Source: Pseudomonadota bacterium (GTDB lineage: Bacteria; Pseudomonadota; Gammaproteobacteria; Burkholderiales; REEB80). Taken from it: a stretch of DNA of 56,093 bases. A program made the position numbers and the translations under genes. The notes beneath the pieces were generated by a model that saw nothing but the letters and a program-made list of their open reading frames with translations, did no database searches and had not been told where the DNA came from. Positions 44,777 through 53,346 of this stretch are shown piece after piece; within the stretch, counting starts at the first letter, position 1, and each line of letters opens with the position of its first letter. The stretch is taken from assembly GCA_018971485.1 (NCBI GenBank), contig JAGXAQ010000009.1:1-56093 (forward strand), written 5' to 3'.

Positions 44777-45283
44777 ATGCCAGGTTATATCCGGTTCGGT
44801 TTATTGATGACTTTAATGCTTGCTGCCTGTACCAACCGTCCTGCTTTGCCGATGGCAAGCCCTGTGGTTCATGAGCCATCCGGGATTATTCGCCCTGTTG
44901 TACAAAGCTCAGGGCGAGCAGTACTGGCTTTTTATCGTCATGCCCGTACGTTAAGCAAACCCGCTTTGGCCCGGGAAATCAGCTATATGACTGATTTGCT
45001 GCAAAAGGAACCGACTGATTCACTCAGGGTGGAACTGGCTATGCTTGATTTGATGCCCTCACGGGCCGATGTGGACCAGGCCCAGATTGTGCTGCGGCCC
45101 ATGATAGGCAGGGATACGGGTACAGAATTGGGAAGTCTTGCCTATTTGCTGAATGATTATGCAGGATCCATGAAAGACTCGATGCGGCGATTGCATGATG
45201 AGCAAAAGCGCAATAAAGTGCTGGCAGGAAAACTCAATGCGCTTAAAAATCTTGAAATTCATCTGATGGAGCCCGGTCATTGA
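44777..45283 (+). CDS. QseG-like outer-membrane lipoprotein
   Basis: A 168-aa protein with signal peptide GLLMTLMLAAC (lipobox LAAC, Cys about residue 18). The mature part is helical, ending in a coiled-coil-like segment (SMKDSMRRLHDEQKRNKVLAGKLNALKNLEIHL). Position between kinase and response regulator matches QseG (YfhG), which in enterobacteria contacts the QseE/GlrK kinase at the envelope. Sequence conservation is low in this family, so context is the main evidence. It overlaps glrR by 4 bp. Confidence 0.75.
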   Translation: MPGYIRFGLLMTLMLAACTNRPALPMASPVVHEPSGIIRPVVQSSGRAVLAFYRHARTLSKPALAREISYMTDLLQKEPTDSLRVELAMLDLMPSRADVDQAQIVLRPMIGRDTGTELGSLAYLLNDYAGSMKDSMRRLHDEQKRNKVLAGKLNALKNLEIHLMEPGH

Positions 45284-46665
45284 AAGAATCGAGACTCAAG
45301 GCACGAATCCTGGTTGTGGATGACGATGCTGATTTGCGTCGGTTGCTGAGCATTCGACTCGGTGCATTAGGGTATGAGGTTGAGACAGCCGAAAGTGGTG
45401 AGCAGGCGCTTGGGCGCCTGGCAGCCCTGAGCCCGGATCTTGTCATTACAGACTTTCGGATGGGTGGAATGGACGGGATGGAGCTGTTTCAGGAAATCAG
45501 GCGATCCTTTCCTGGTTTGCCTGTGATTCTTCTGACGGCTCATGGCAGTATTCCTGATGCTGTTGCGGCGACACGCCAGGGGGTTTTTGGCTATCTGGCC
45601 AAGCCATTTGACAGTGATATCCTGAAAGAGGAGGTGGAAAAGGCCCTTCGAGTATCGGCCGGATCGATGAAAGGGCATGATGCGCTTTGGCGTCAGGAGA
45701 TTATCAGCCGAAGTTCCCTGATGGAAGATGTGCTGGAAAAAGCCTGGCTTGTGGCAAAAGGGGATGCCAGTGTGTTTGTTCACGGAGAATCCGGTACAGG
45801 CAAGGAGCTTCTGGCCCGTGCGATTCATCAGGCAAGCCCCAGATGCAAGGCCCCTTTTGTTGCAGTCAACTGCAGCGCCATTCCGGAGCCTTTGCTGGAA
45901 TCAGAGCTTTTTGGTCACATCAAGGGTTCGTTTACTGGTGCTGTCCGCGATTACAAGGGATTGTTTCAGACAGCAGAAGGAGGCACCCTTTTCCTGGACG
46001 AGATTGGTGACATGCCTTTACCCCTACAGGTGAAGCTGCTGCGCGTTCTGCAGCAAAAGGAAGTGCGTCCTGTTGGATCAGCTGAGAACGTTCCTGTGAA
46101 TGTAAGGATACTCTCAGCAAGCCATCGGGATCTGGAGGAGGAAATCAGCTCCGGACGCTTTCGTGAGGATCTGTTCTACCGGCTTAATGTGGTCACTTTA
46201 TCCCTTCCTCCCCTTTCGCAGCGGCGGGAAGATATTCCGTTGCTTGCGGCCTATTTTCTGTCCATCCTGAGTGAGCAGTATAAAAAGACAGTAAATGGAT
46301 TTTCTCCTGAAGCGATGGAGATGCTGGTTCGTGCGGATTGGCCTGGCAACATTCGCCAGCTTCTCAATGTGACAGAACAGGCAGTAGCCTTGTGTACGAC
46401 TGATATTATTCCAATCAAGCTTATCCAGGATGCCATTCGAAAGCAGGCAGCAGACCTGGCCTCGTTCGATGAGGCGAGGCGTCGTTTTGAAAGAACCTAT
46501 CTCGCTCAGCTTCTGAAAATTACGGGGGGCAACGTTGCTCAGGCCGCACGGATTGCCCACCGAAACAGAACAGAATTTTATAAATTGCTCCAGCGTCACC
46601 AGCTAGAACCTGCCCAGTTCAAATTAGGCAGGATTTTCGGTCATGATGATTCTGAATCGGGTTGA
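45280..46665 (+). CDS. glrR: Sigma54-dependent response regulator GlrR
   Basis: NtrC-type activator. Receiver with LVVDDDADLRRLL, phospho-acceptor D58 (LVITDFRMGGMDG) and YLAKPFD. AAA+ domain with Walker A GESGTGKELLARAIH, the sigma54-contact loop GSFTGA (usual GAFTGA, here Ser for Ala), and Walker B GGTLFLDEIGDM. C-terminal Fis-like helix-turn-helix NVAQAARIAHRNRTEFYKLLQRH. TTG start at 45280 overlaps the lipoprotein stop. Activation by GlrK and action at the sigma54 promoter just downstream are inferred from order and sites. Confidence 0.92.
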   Translation: MKESRLKARILVVDDDADLRRLLSIRLGALGYEVETAESGEQALGRLAALSPDLVITDFRMGGMDGMELFQEIRRSFPGLPVILLTAHGSIPDAVAATRQGVFGYLAKPFDSDILKEEVEKALRVSAGSMKGHDALWRQEIISRSSLMEDVLEKAWLVAKGDASVFVHGESGTGKELLARAIHQASPRCKAPFVAVNCSAIPEPLLESELFGHIKGSFTGAVRDYKGLFQTAEGGTLFLDEIGDMPLPLQVKLLRVLQQKEVRPVGSAENVPVNVRILSASHRDLEEEISSGRFREDLFYRLNVVTLSLPPLSQRREDIPLLAAYFLSILSEQYKKTVNGFSPEAMEMLVRADWPGNIRQLLNVTEQAVALCTTDIIPIKLIQDAIRKQAADLASFDEARRRFERTYLAQLLKITGGNVAQAARIAHRNRTEFYKLLQRHQLEPAQFKLGRIFGHDDSESG

Positions 46666-46702
46666 GTGACCATCTGGATGGCCAGAACACAGACAGTTCC
46701 TC

Positions 46703-46816
46703 TGTCGTTTTGTAGCGACATAACTCTTTTATTATATTCAGCATGTTATATTCTACCCTTGAGTCATTGCCCTTGTTTCTTCCCAGGATATGAGGGTGTG
46801 TCGTGACTCGGTGACA
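46703..46816. promoter_or_regulatory. Two GlrR-type activator sites TGTC-N10-GACA
   Basis: TGTC-N10-GACA occurs exactly at 46703-46720 and again at 46799-46816, 96 bp apart. This is the binding motif reported for GlrR upstream of glmY in enterobacteria. They lie 64-177 bp upstream of the -24 element, a normal range for a sigma54 activator, and just after glrR. The AT-rich stretch between and after them could help DNA bending. Confidence 0.75.
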
Positions 46817-46879
46817 GCCAGACTCGATAGCTTTTCCGATATTTATTTTATCCGATTGATTTGTAAATATAATATTAAG

Positions 46880-46894
46880 TGGCACAGACTTTGC
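46880..46894 (+). promoter_or_regulatory. Sigma54 (-24/-12) promoter of the glycine-zipper gene
   Basis: TGGCACAGACTTTGC has the invariant GG and GC 10 bp apart and matches the TGGCAC-N5-TTGC consensus exactly. Transcription would start near 46906, about 40 bp before the gene's ATG and ribosome site. Confidence 0.85.
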
Positions 46895-46944
46895 TTATAC
46901 CTGTTCATAAAATGAGAGGTAAGAACAGGTCAAGGAGAGTAGCC

Positions 46945-47520
46945 ATGGAATCGAGAGGATTGCTTTATCCTGTTATGGTTGTTGCAGGAATTGCTGTGAC
47001 CGTTGCCAGCCTTCTGGGAATTGCCGCGATAACAGGTTATCTGCCACAGGCTCATTCTGAATCACAGATGTCCCCTGCACGCCCTGCTGAGTCAGGGGGC
47101 GTGGCTACCGGATCTGCTAATCATGCCTTACCTGCCGGATATCCGGCTGCCTTGAGGCCGACACAGGTTGCAGTTGCTCAGATTTGTCATACTTGCGGTC
47201 ATATTCAGGATATTTATGCCCGTAGGATTCAAGGACAGACTTCAGGTGTAGGTATGGTGGCAGGAGGAGTGCTTGGTGGCGTCCTGGGTAACCAGATAGG
47301 CAATGGAAATGGCCGAACAGTGATGACAGTGCTTGGAGCTGTAGGAGGCGGCTATGCAGGCAACCAGGTTGAAAAGGCCCGTGATACGCATGTGGTGTAT
47401 GTAGTGAAGGTTCATATGGATGATGGAAGCCAAAGAACATTTATCCGTCATTATCCCCCCCGGTTCTCTATTGGAGAGCCGGTCCGAATCGAAGGGAGCC
47501 AGATATATCGGCGATCCTAG
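46945..47520 (+). CDS. Glycine-zipper 2TM envelope protein
   Basis: A 191-aa protein with an N-terminal membrane anchor or uncleaved signal (VMVVAGIAVTVASLLGIAAITGYL, residues 10-33), a linker with CHTC near 95, then a glycine zipper (VGMVAGGVLGGVLGNQIGNGNGRTVMTVLGAVGGGYAGNQVEK) and a C-terminal basic domain (DGSQRTFIRHYPPRFSIGEPVRIEG). The family resembles SlyB and rickettsial 17-kDa type surface proteins involved in envelope integrity. ATG 46945 follows AAGGAGAG and lies downstream of the sigma54 start site; the open frame from 46879 would contain the promoter and is rejected. Confidence 0.85.
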   Translation: MESRGLLYPVMVVAGIAVTVASLLGIAAITGYLPQAHSESQMSPARPAESGGVATGSANHALPAGYPAALRPTQVAVAQICHTCGHIQDIYARRIQGQTSGVGMVAGGVLGGVLGNQIGNGNGRTVMTVLGAVGGGYAGNQVEKARDTHVVYVVKVHMDDGSQRTFIRHYPPRFSIGEPVRIEGSQIYRRS

Positions 47521-47567
47521 AACGGTTTTTTTGCTGTAGAAGTATCATCCCCTGCTGTCTCCGATTC

Positions 47568-47592
47568 CCCCGTCCCTGGACGGGGTTTTTTT
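47568..47592 (+). terminator. Rho-independent terminator after the glycine-zipper gene
   Basis: CCCCGTC-CCTG-GACGGGG, a perfect 7-bp stem with a 4-base loop, followed by seven T. It ends the short sigma54 transcript. Confidence 0.9.
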
Positions 47593-47844
47593 GTGTCAGG
47601 CATACGTCAATGGTTTGGGCTTGACCCCATCTCACGGACATCTTATTGTTATTGCAAAAGGACTCAGAAATAAGCAAAGCAGATACCCCAGGCTGCTTTG
47701 TCTGATGCAATTCCAGGAGCAGATGACTGAACTGGATCGTGCGTCTAATGGCGGTACAGAAGGAACGCCATGAGCAGGGTGAATCGGGGCCTGGCTATGT
47801 CGAGCTGCATGGCCTTCCTCTAAATTTGTGAATAATTCCATTCA

Positions 47845-48191
47845 ATGAGAAGAGTGTTATGGAAATATTCAACGGGAAGTACAGGAAGGAAGCATGCGGC
47901 AGAATTTAAATGGCAGGCAGTTTTGGCTGCAGGTCGTCCTGGGGGATGTTCAGCCCAGAGGTTTTCCAAGGGACCGGGTTGTCAATGTAAGCCTGACTCG
48001 CTGCCAGACATGAGAAGAAGGCAAGGAGGAGGGAGCGGATTCCCGTGCGGGTAAGCATCCGGCCAGCAGAATCAATGGAGCTGGAACGGTTATGATGGGA
48101 ACTTGACCGGGTCAAGATGGAGTGGAGTGTGTTAAAAAAAGTGCGGGAATACTTGTTAGGGACCCGGTGTGATGACAATCTGGCAGGCTAG
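47845..48191 (+). pseudogene. Remnant of an IS3-family orfA
   Basis: Two fragments of an IS3-type helix-turn-helix orfA survive in different frames. RKHAAEFKWQAVLAA starts near 47887, and ESMELERL-stop-WELDRVKMEWSVLKKVREYLLG ends near 48160, matching the family's leucine-zipper end (ELxRVKMERDILKKA). Frameshifts and a TGA in the second fragment show decay; no orfB is present. The sequence at about 47620 (TTGACCCCATCTCACGGACA) could be the old left end. Region 47593-47844 holds nothing else. Confidence 0.55.
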
Positions 48192-48195
48192 GCAG

Positions 48196-48699
48196 ATGAA
48201 AGTGAACGCCCTGTTTCGTTCTGTTTTTTTTATCTTGAGTGTTCTCAAAATGGAACCGGTTTTGGCTCAACCTCTGCAGGTAACCCGTATTCTTATTCTC
48301 AAGTCATTGCATACCATGTATCTTTATGCCGGAAAACAGGTGGTTGAGTCCTATCCTGTTGCCCTGGGCTGGAACCCTGTCGGAAGAAAGATTGAATCCG
48401 GGGATGGGCGGACTCCAGAAGGCAGTTACATAATAGATGGCCGCAATGCGCATAGCCATTATGATTTATCCTTGAGGATTTCTTATCCGAATCTGGCTGA
48501 TCAGGCCCGTGCGCGGCGTTTTAATGTGAATCCGGGCGGGGGTATCTATATCCATGGTATTGGTTATGATCCATCAGTCATGCAAAGAGCCAGGAGCATG
48601 AAAAACTGGACTGCAGGCTGTATTGCAGTGACCAATGCGCAGATTCACCAGATCTGGTCTCTCGTTCCGTTGGGAACCCCGGTAACGATTCGGCCTTGA
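48196..48699 (+). CDS. L,D-transpeptidase family (YkuD-type) protein
   Basis: A periplasmic enzyme likely making or editing peptidoglycan cross-links, 167 aa. A signal peptide (LFRSVFFILSVLKMEPVLA) is followed by the YkuD domain: TRILILKSLHTMYLYAGKQVVESYPVALG, GDGRTPEGSYIIDGRNAHSHYDLSLRISYPN, and the active site IYIHGIG with NWTAGCIAVTN (catalytic His and Cys). The TAGCIAVTN form is that of the short YafK-like proteins. ATG 48196 is chosen for the signal peptide. It lies beside envelope genes; its own promoter was not identified. Confidence 0.88.
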   Translation: MKVNALFRSVFFILSVLKMEPVLAQPLQVTRILILKSLHTMYLYAGKQVVESYPVALGWNPVGRKIESGDGRTPEGSYIIDGRNAHSHYDLSLRISYPNLADQARARRFNVNPGGGIYIHGIGYDPSVMQRARSMKNWTAGCIAVTNAQIHQIWSLVPLGTPVTIRP

Positions 48700-49098
48700 A
48701 AAGCGGGATGAACTACCTGTTTTAAGACGTGTCTGTCTATGGGTTAACAGGGTGTGCAAAACGGATTCTTTTATGTTCAGTTTAACCTGATCCGGGTTAT
48801 CTGTGGTTTTCGTACCAGTAAAGACTGTGTTGAACGAAAAAGGCAGCGACAGGATAACGTCTACCGTGGTGCGGGGCCTGGTTGAGTGTTGTTTTGATAC
48901 AACACCCTCACCTGCTTTTTTAGAAAACCTTACATTTATTCAATATTTTGTAGTTTAAACAGTAGGATAAATCCTGACGATAAACGGCAGTTCGGGTTGA
49001 AACCTGACCAATTTTGTCACCTGCCTGGCTTGTTCAGGGTCTGATGCGATGAGATGTCATGCTTGTATTAAGCCTGTCTGTTTCCCTGTCGTGTGTTC

Positions 49099-49113
49099 TG
49101 GCACGCTAATTGC
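49099..49113 (+). promoter_or_regulatory. Sigma54 promoter of the pilin gene
   Basis: TGGCACGCTAATTGC matches the -24/-12 consensus in every fixed position and lies 46 bp before the pilA start. Upstream, TGTC recurs at 49015, 49055, 49075 and 49087; clustered C/GTGTC boxes are the recognition element described for PilR, though the last two lie unusually near the promoter. The spacer 48700-49098 has no ORF. Confidence 0.88.
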
Positions 49114-49158
49114 TAGTTTAGCTCCGTCACTCAATAACAACCGATAAGGGAGTAAATA

Positions 49159-49593
49159 ATGAATAAGGTTCAGCAAGGCTTTACATTGATTGAATTAATG
49201 ATTGTTGTCGCGATTATCGGAATCCTGGCAGCGATTGCGATACCGAGTTATCAGAATTATGTCAAGAAAGCCAAGTTTACTGAAGTGGTTCAGTCCATTC
49301 AACCCATTAAGCTTGAAGTGGAATCCTGTATCCAGCAGCAAGGGCTTGCTGGAGGTGCGGCTGTGACAGGTTGCGCTGCAGGTTCAAATGGCATTCCTTC
49401 TACTGTTACTGCCACGTCGAAATATCTGGCAAGTGTTGCCCTGGATACGTCCGGTAATGGTGTGATTACGGCTACGGCTACGACTGCAGTTGATTCCACC
49501 TCGCCGACCATTACATTGACTCCCTCGATTACTGCATCCGGTGGAGTGGACTGGACCAAAGGAGGTACTTGTGTCACCGATGGAGTGTGCTGA
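49159..49593 (+). CDS. pilA: Type IV major pilin PilA
   Basis: Prepilin of 144 aa with a 7-residue leader cleaved by PilD at [35 protein letters not shown], including the glutamate at mature position 5. The Thr/Ser/Ala-rich globular domain has two cysteine pairs: one early (VESCIQQQ with TGCAAG), one at the end (GTCVTDGVC) forming the usual D-region disulfide. The sigma54 promoter in front and terminator behind make it a single-gene unit. Other pil genes are not in the window. Confidence 0.95.
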   Translation: MNKVQQGFTLIELMIVVAIIGILAAIAIPSYQNYVKKAKFTEVVQSIQPIKLEVESCIQQQGLAGGAAVTGCAAGSNGIPSTVTATSKYLASVALDTSGNGVITATATTAVDSTSPTITLTPSITASGGVDWTKGGTCVTDGVC

Positions 49594-49653
49594 AGACGTT
49601 GAAATTCCTGAAGTCAGTTTGTGAACAGTTGACTGTACTACCCTGTTCCCTGT

Positions 49654-49680
49654 CCCCGGTGCTCCGCCGGGGTTTTTTTT
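49654..49680 (+). terminator. Rho-independent terminator of pilA
   Basis: CCCCGG-N7-CCGGGG stem followed by eight T, 60 bp after the pilA stop. This is the expected strong terminator for a highly expressed pilin. Confidence 0.92.
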
Positions 49681-49708
49681 GGATGATTCTCGTGGGACAA
49701 TCCAGGGT

Positions 49709-50059
49709 ATGGATGTTTGTGAACTTGAGGGAGCTGGCCTGGACAGCTGGGTGGCCCGCAGTGAGGATTTCGAAATCGCGCATTGCAGTGAGACGGGTTG
49801 TTATGTCCATACATTCTGGAGACAGTCCCACCCTTTTTTCTATCGGCCTTTACGCTACCAGCCAAGCCAGAACTGGTCCCAGGGTGGCCCCCTGCTTGAC
49901 AGGCTGACCCATATGGGCCTTGAGGTGGCCTGGATTGAGGCTGGAGGTAAGGTGGCATGCACGCTCGGTCCTTTCTGCATGAAAGGGGAACATCTGCTAC
50001 AGGCTGCAATGCGCTGCTATGTCGCTTCGGTCTGGGGTGAGCACCTCCCGGATGAATGA
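49709..50059 (+). CDS. DUF2591 / NinX-like protein
   Basis: A 116-aa protein. MDVCELEGAGLDSWVARSE at the start and NWSQGGPLLDRL followed by LLQAAMRCYVASVWGEHLPDE at the end are the pattern of DUF2591, a small family found in phages (lambda NinX relatives) and as stand-alone chromosomal genes. The function is unknown. ATG 49709 gives the family's N-terminus; the frame is open from 49679. It lies between pilA's terminator and the convergent bepA gene, with no other phage genes around. Confidence 0.7.
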   Translation: MDVCELEGAGLDSWVARSEDFEIAHCSETGCYVHTFWRQSHPFFYRPLRYQPSQNWSQGGPLLDRLTHMGLEVAWIEAGGKVACTLGPFCMKGEHLLQAAMRCYVASVWGEHLPDE

Positions 50060-50135
50060 ATGGTTCCTTCAGCGCTTGGATGGCTAGCGCAAACGGTAAA
50101 CGCCCCGGGAATTTCTTTTTTAAGGAAGGGGGAGG

Positions 50136-51569
50136 TTAAAGTCCGGTCTTGACGGTTTTGTCAAAAGCGTATTCTTCCTTGAAATGCTTGAGGCGAGACT
50201 GGATTGAAGCAAGTGTAAAATAATTGACCCGTTTGGAATTCCTTGCAATCTGGAGCTGATCGATTGCAGCCCTGATATTTCCTTCATAATAGTAGGCTTC
50301 AGCCTGAGCCTTATGCTGCAGTGCATTTTCATCGAGCCGGCTGTAGGCCTGTGCCTTGAGCTGATAGAGCACATCATCATGGGGGTGAGATTCTAAGGCT
50401 GTGTCATCAGCGCGAATGGCCTGGTTGTAGTGCTTGGTGTCAATCAGAAGTGATATTTTGCCTCGGAGCAGGGTCCGGTTGTTGGGCCAGGTGCCCAGGG
50501 CCTGGTTATATACCTTGAGGGCTGCATCGGTTTTTCCATCCGCTTCAAGAATGGCAGCGCCCAGGGCGTTAAAAAAAGAGCTCTTGCCCATGCTTTGCGC
50601 GATATCGAGTTGTTTGAGAGCAGATTTGTACTGATGGTTACGTGCGAGCGCAAGGGCTAATCCGTAGTGATTGGCAATAGGGTAGCCATATGAATCAGGT
50701 CCGAGTGTGCGCTGAAAATGGCGGATGGCCGCTTCGGGCGTTCCTTGAAGGGCTTTGAGTCTTGCTTTGACCAGAAAATAGTCGAGGCTGCTTGCAACCT
50801 GGTGGTAAGGATATTGGTCTGCACGATTTTCGGCTTCAGCGATACGGTTGGTGGTCATGGGGTGATCATGCAGGTATTCCGGATAGTTGACTTGATCCAG
50901 GCGGGTCATGTTTTGAAGTTTTTTAAAGAAGTCAGCCATGCCATGGGGATCAAATCCGGCAGCGACAAGTGTATCAAAGCCAATCCGGTCCGCCTCTTCT
51001 TCATGTTCACGTGAATCGGAAATCTGGGCTTGAATGTTTCCGGCTCCGGTAGCAGTTAGGCCTGCCCCTGCCATTTCCGGGTTAAAGTAGGCAGCGAAAA
51101 TGGACAGGGCCAGGCCTGCCAGGGTGAGATAGCCATTTTTCTTGTTTTCGTTTATTGAGCGCGAAAAATGATGTTGGGTGATATGGGATGTTTCATGCGC
51201 CAGAACGGCAGCCAGTTCCGATTCCGTGTCCGTGGCACTGATGAGGGCGGTGTTGACCCCTATCAGCTGCCCAGGCATGGCATCCGCGTTGATAACAGAG
51301 CTTTTGATGACAAAAACATGGATATGCATCTGAGGAGCCGTTGAATGGGCGCTGAGCCTGGCTTCAATCCGGTTGAGGTAGTCGGTGATTTCGGAATCCG
51401 GAAAATAACTGGGATCAGATTGCAGCTGCATCTTGATCTGGCGCGCAATGCTTTGTTGCATGATGGGAGACAGATCACTATCAGAGCTTTCCCCCAGACT
51501 GGGTAAAGCAGAAGCGTACACCTGGCATAGCCAGAAGAAAAGGGATAGGCCAACAATAAGGCGACGCAT
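50136..51569 (-). CDS. bepA: BepA-like periplasmic M48 metalloprotease with TPR domain
   Basis: Outer-membrane quality-control protease/chaperone of 477 aa. Signal peptide RLIVGLSLFFWLCQVYASA, then an M48 domain with the zinc motif LAHETSHITQHH (HExxH, about residue 125) and the downstream Glu in REHEEEADRIGFDTLVAAG. A C-terminal TPR array follows from about 265 to the end (YPYHQVASSLDYFLVKARLKALQGTPEAA and later repeats). BepA helps LptD and other barrel proteins assemble. It is convergent with DUF2591 and divergent from moaC. Confidence 0.92.
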   Translation of the reverse strand: MRRLIVGLSLFFWLCQVYASALPSLGESSDSDLSPIMQQSIARQIKMQLQSDPSYFPDSEITDYLNRIEARLSAHSTAPQMHIHVFVIKSSVINADAMPGQLIGVNTALISATDTESELAAVLAHETSHITQHHFSRSINENKKNGYLTLAGLALSIFAAYFNPEMAGAGLTATGAGNIQAQISDSREHEEEADRIGFDTLVAAGFDPHGMADFFKKLQNMTRLDQVNYPEYLHDHPMTTNRIAEAENRADQYPYHQVASSLDYFLVKARLKALQGTPEAAIRHFQRTLGPDSYGYPIANHYGLALALARNHQYKSALKQLDIAQSMGKSSFFNALGAAILEADGKTDAALKVYNQALGTWPNNRTLLRGKISLLIDTKHYNQAIRADDTALESHPHDDVLYQLKAQAYSRLDENALQHKAQAEAYYYEGNIRAAIDQLQIARNSKRVNYFTLASIQSRLKHFKEEYAFDKTVKTGL

Positions 51570-51672
51570 AATGTCTTTATTTTATCCTGTTTGAATCCAT
51601 CTGGCCACGTGAACGCTTTGTTTCTTGACCATCAAAAAGGTATCATGCCTAAATTTACCCGACAGGACATTC

Positions 51673-52149
51673 ATGAGTGAATTGACCCATTTTAACGAAT
51701 CTGGCCAGGCCCATATGGTGGATGTTGCAGCCAAGGTCGAGAGCCATCGGCTGGCCGTTGCTCAAGGCAGTATTGTCATGCAACCTGAGACTTTTGCCAA
51801 GATTGTAGCAGGCCAGGCCCAAAAAGGGGATGTTCTTGCTGTAGCGAGAATCGCGGCGATTCAAGGGGCAAAACGAACCAGTGATCTTATCCCGTTATGC
51901 CATCCTTTGGCCCTGACCCGTATTAATATCGAGTTTGAGCTGGAAAAACTCCATTCCCGGGTTATTTTGATTGCCCAGGTAGAGACCGTGGGACGAACCG
52001 GGGTAGAGATGGAAGCTTTGACTGCCGTGAGCGTCGGGCTTCTGACCATTTATGATATGTGCAAGGCTATTGATCGAGGCATGCGTATTGAACGGGTTGC
52101 CCTTCTTGAAAAGAAGGGGGGAAAATCAGGGCACTGGCTGGCTTCGTGA
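51673..52149 (+). CDS. moaC: Cyclic pyranopterin monophosphate synthase MoaC
   Basis: Second step of molybdenum-cofactor synthesis with Moa[22 protein letters not shown] is the usual start, then [59 protein letters not shown] and [10 protein letters not shown], containing the conserved active-site residues. ATG 51673 has AGGAC at 5 bp and gives 158 aa, the family length; 51625 upstream is not conserved. The stop overlaps the next GTG by 4 bp, and no other moa gene is nearby. Confidence 0.93.
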   Translation: MSELTHFNESGQAHMVDVAAKVESHRLAVAQGSIVMQPETFAKIVAGQAQKGDVLAVARIAAIQGAKRTSDLIPLCHPLALTRINIEFELEKLHSRVILIAQVETVGRTGVEMEALTAVSVGLLTIYDMCKAIDRGMRIERVALLEKKGGKSGHWLAS

Positions 52150-53228
52150 ATCGACCCCATCTGTATGTCGGCATTTCTTCGCATGGCTATGGACATTTAG
52201 CCCAGGTTGCTCCTGTTCTGAACAGGTTGCGGGCGCATCATCCTGCCCTGGAAATAAGCCTGGCTACAACACTGCCTGCACCCATGCTGGCTCGCCTGAT
52301 TTCAGGCCGGTTCCGGATTATTCCGCAGACGCTGGATTTTGGCATGTGCATGCAAGATGCCCTGAGAGTGGATATAGATAAAAGCCATGCTGCCTACATC
52401 CAGTTTCACCAGCATTTTGAAGAACGGGCGAATCGGCTAGCCAGACAGTTGCAGCAGTTAAAGGTGGATCTGGTTTTTTCTGATATTCCCTATCTTCTGG
52501 CAGAAGCAGCCTCGCGAGCCCATATCCCCTGTATTGCCCTTTGTTCCCTGAACTGGGCAGACATCATTCATGGCTATTTTCCGGATAAGCCGGATATGCT
52601 GGAAATTGAAAAACAGATCCGCCTGGCCTATGCATCGTGTGATTTCTTTCTTATGCCCGAGCCCAGCATGCCCATGCCAGGGTTGTTGCGGGCCCGCCCG
52701 ATTGGACCTGTTGCGATGCTAGGTTCTGACCGGCGTCAAGACATCAATGCGTTACTTGGCTTGTCCGATGGGGATCGGCTTGCGCTGGTTAATTTGGGCG
52801 GGATTCCTCTTCCCATTGATTTTAGGATCTGGCCTTTTGAGTCTCACCTTCACTATCTGGTGGATGCAAAGCCGGATATGATCTGGCCCGCCCACATGCA
52901 TAGCCTGTGTGATCTGAACCTGGATTTCAAGGATATTCTGGCGAGCGTTGATATTCTGGTGACCAAACCCGGATATGGAAATTTTGTAGCTGCAGCCTGT
53001 CACGCTCTAAAGGTGTTATATGTTCGTCGTCCGGACTGGCCGGAGGAACCTTATCTGGTTTCCTGGTTAAACCAGGTGGCACAAAGTCAGGTGATTGGTT
53101 TCGACCAGTTGTTGACAGGACAGTTTATGCCCCAGATGGAAGAAGTGTTTGAGCAACCTGAAAAACCCGGGGTTGCACCTTATGGAATTGAGGAAGCGAG
53201 CCAATTATTGGCTTCTTTTCTGTCTTAA
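52146..53228 (+). CDS. Glycosyltransferase-like protein (GT-B, MurG/MGT fold)
   Basis: A 360-aa protein with the GT-B look: [29 protein letters not shown] at the N-terminus (the GHxxQ loop of MGT and MurG type enzymes), [30 protein letters not shown], and a C-terminal donor half with [34 protein letters not shown], where KPGYGNF and a later acidic pair would bind the nucleotide sugar. No substrate can be named. GTG start at 52146, coupled by GTGA to moaC, a surprising pairing. Confidence 0.7.
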   Translation: MNRPHLYVGISSHGYGHLAQVAPVLNRLRAHHPALEISLATTLPAPMLARLISGRFRIIPQTLDFGMCMQDALRVDIDKSHAAYIQFHQHFEERANRLARQLQQLKVDLVFSDIPYLLAEAASRAHIPCIALCSLNWADIIHGYFPDKPDMLEIEKQIRLAYASCDFFLMPEPSMPMPGLLRARPIGPVAMLGSDRRQDINALLGLSDGDRLALVNLGGIPLPIDFRIWPFESHLHYLVDAKPDMIWPAHMHSLCDLNLDFKDILASVDILVTKPGYGNFVAAACHALKVLYVRRPDWPEEPYLVSWLNQVAQSQVIGFDQLLTGQFMPQMEEVFEQPEKPGVAPYGIEEASQLLASFLS

Positions 53229-53289
53229 CCGGACTGTTTGATAGCTTAAGATGAAATAGCGTATCTGGTTTGGATGCAATCTGCATCTC

Positions 53290-53318
53290 TTCTGAATCGA
53301 GGAGAATGGGAGTATAAT
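53290..53318 (+). promoter_or_regulatory. Candidate promoter of the rhodanese gene
   Basis: TATAAT (53313-53318) is a perfect -10, with TTCTGA (53290-53295) 17 bp upstream as a weak -35. It lies 29 bp before the rhodanese ATG. Confidence 0.5.
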
Positions 53319-53346
53319 TTCCGGCCATAAACATTAAGGAATAAGG

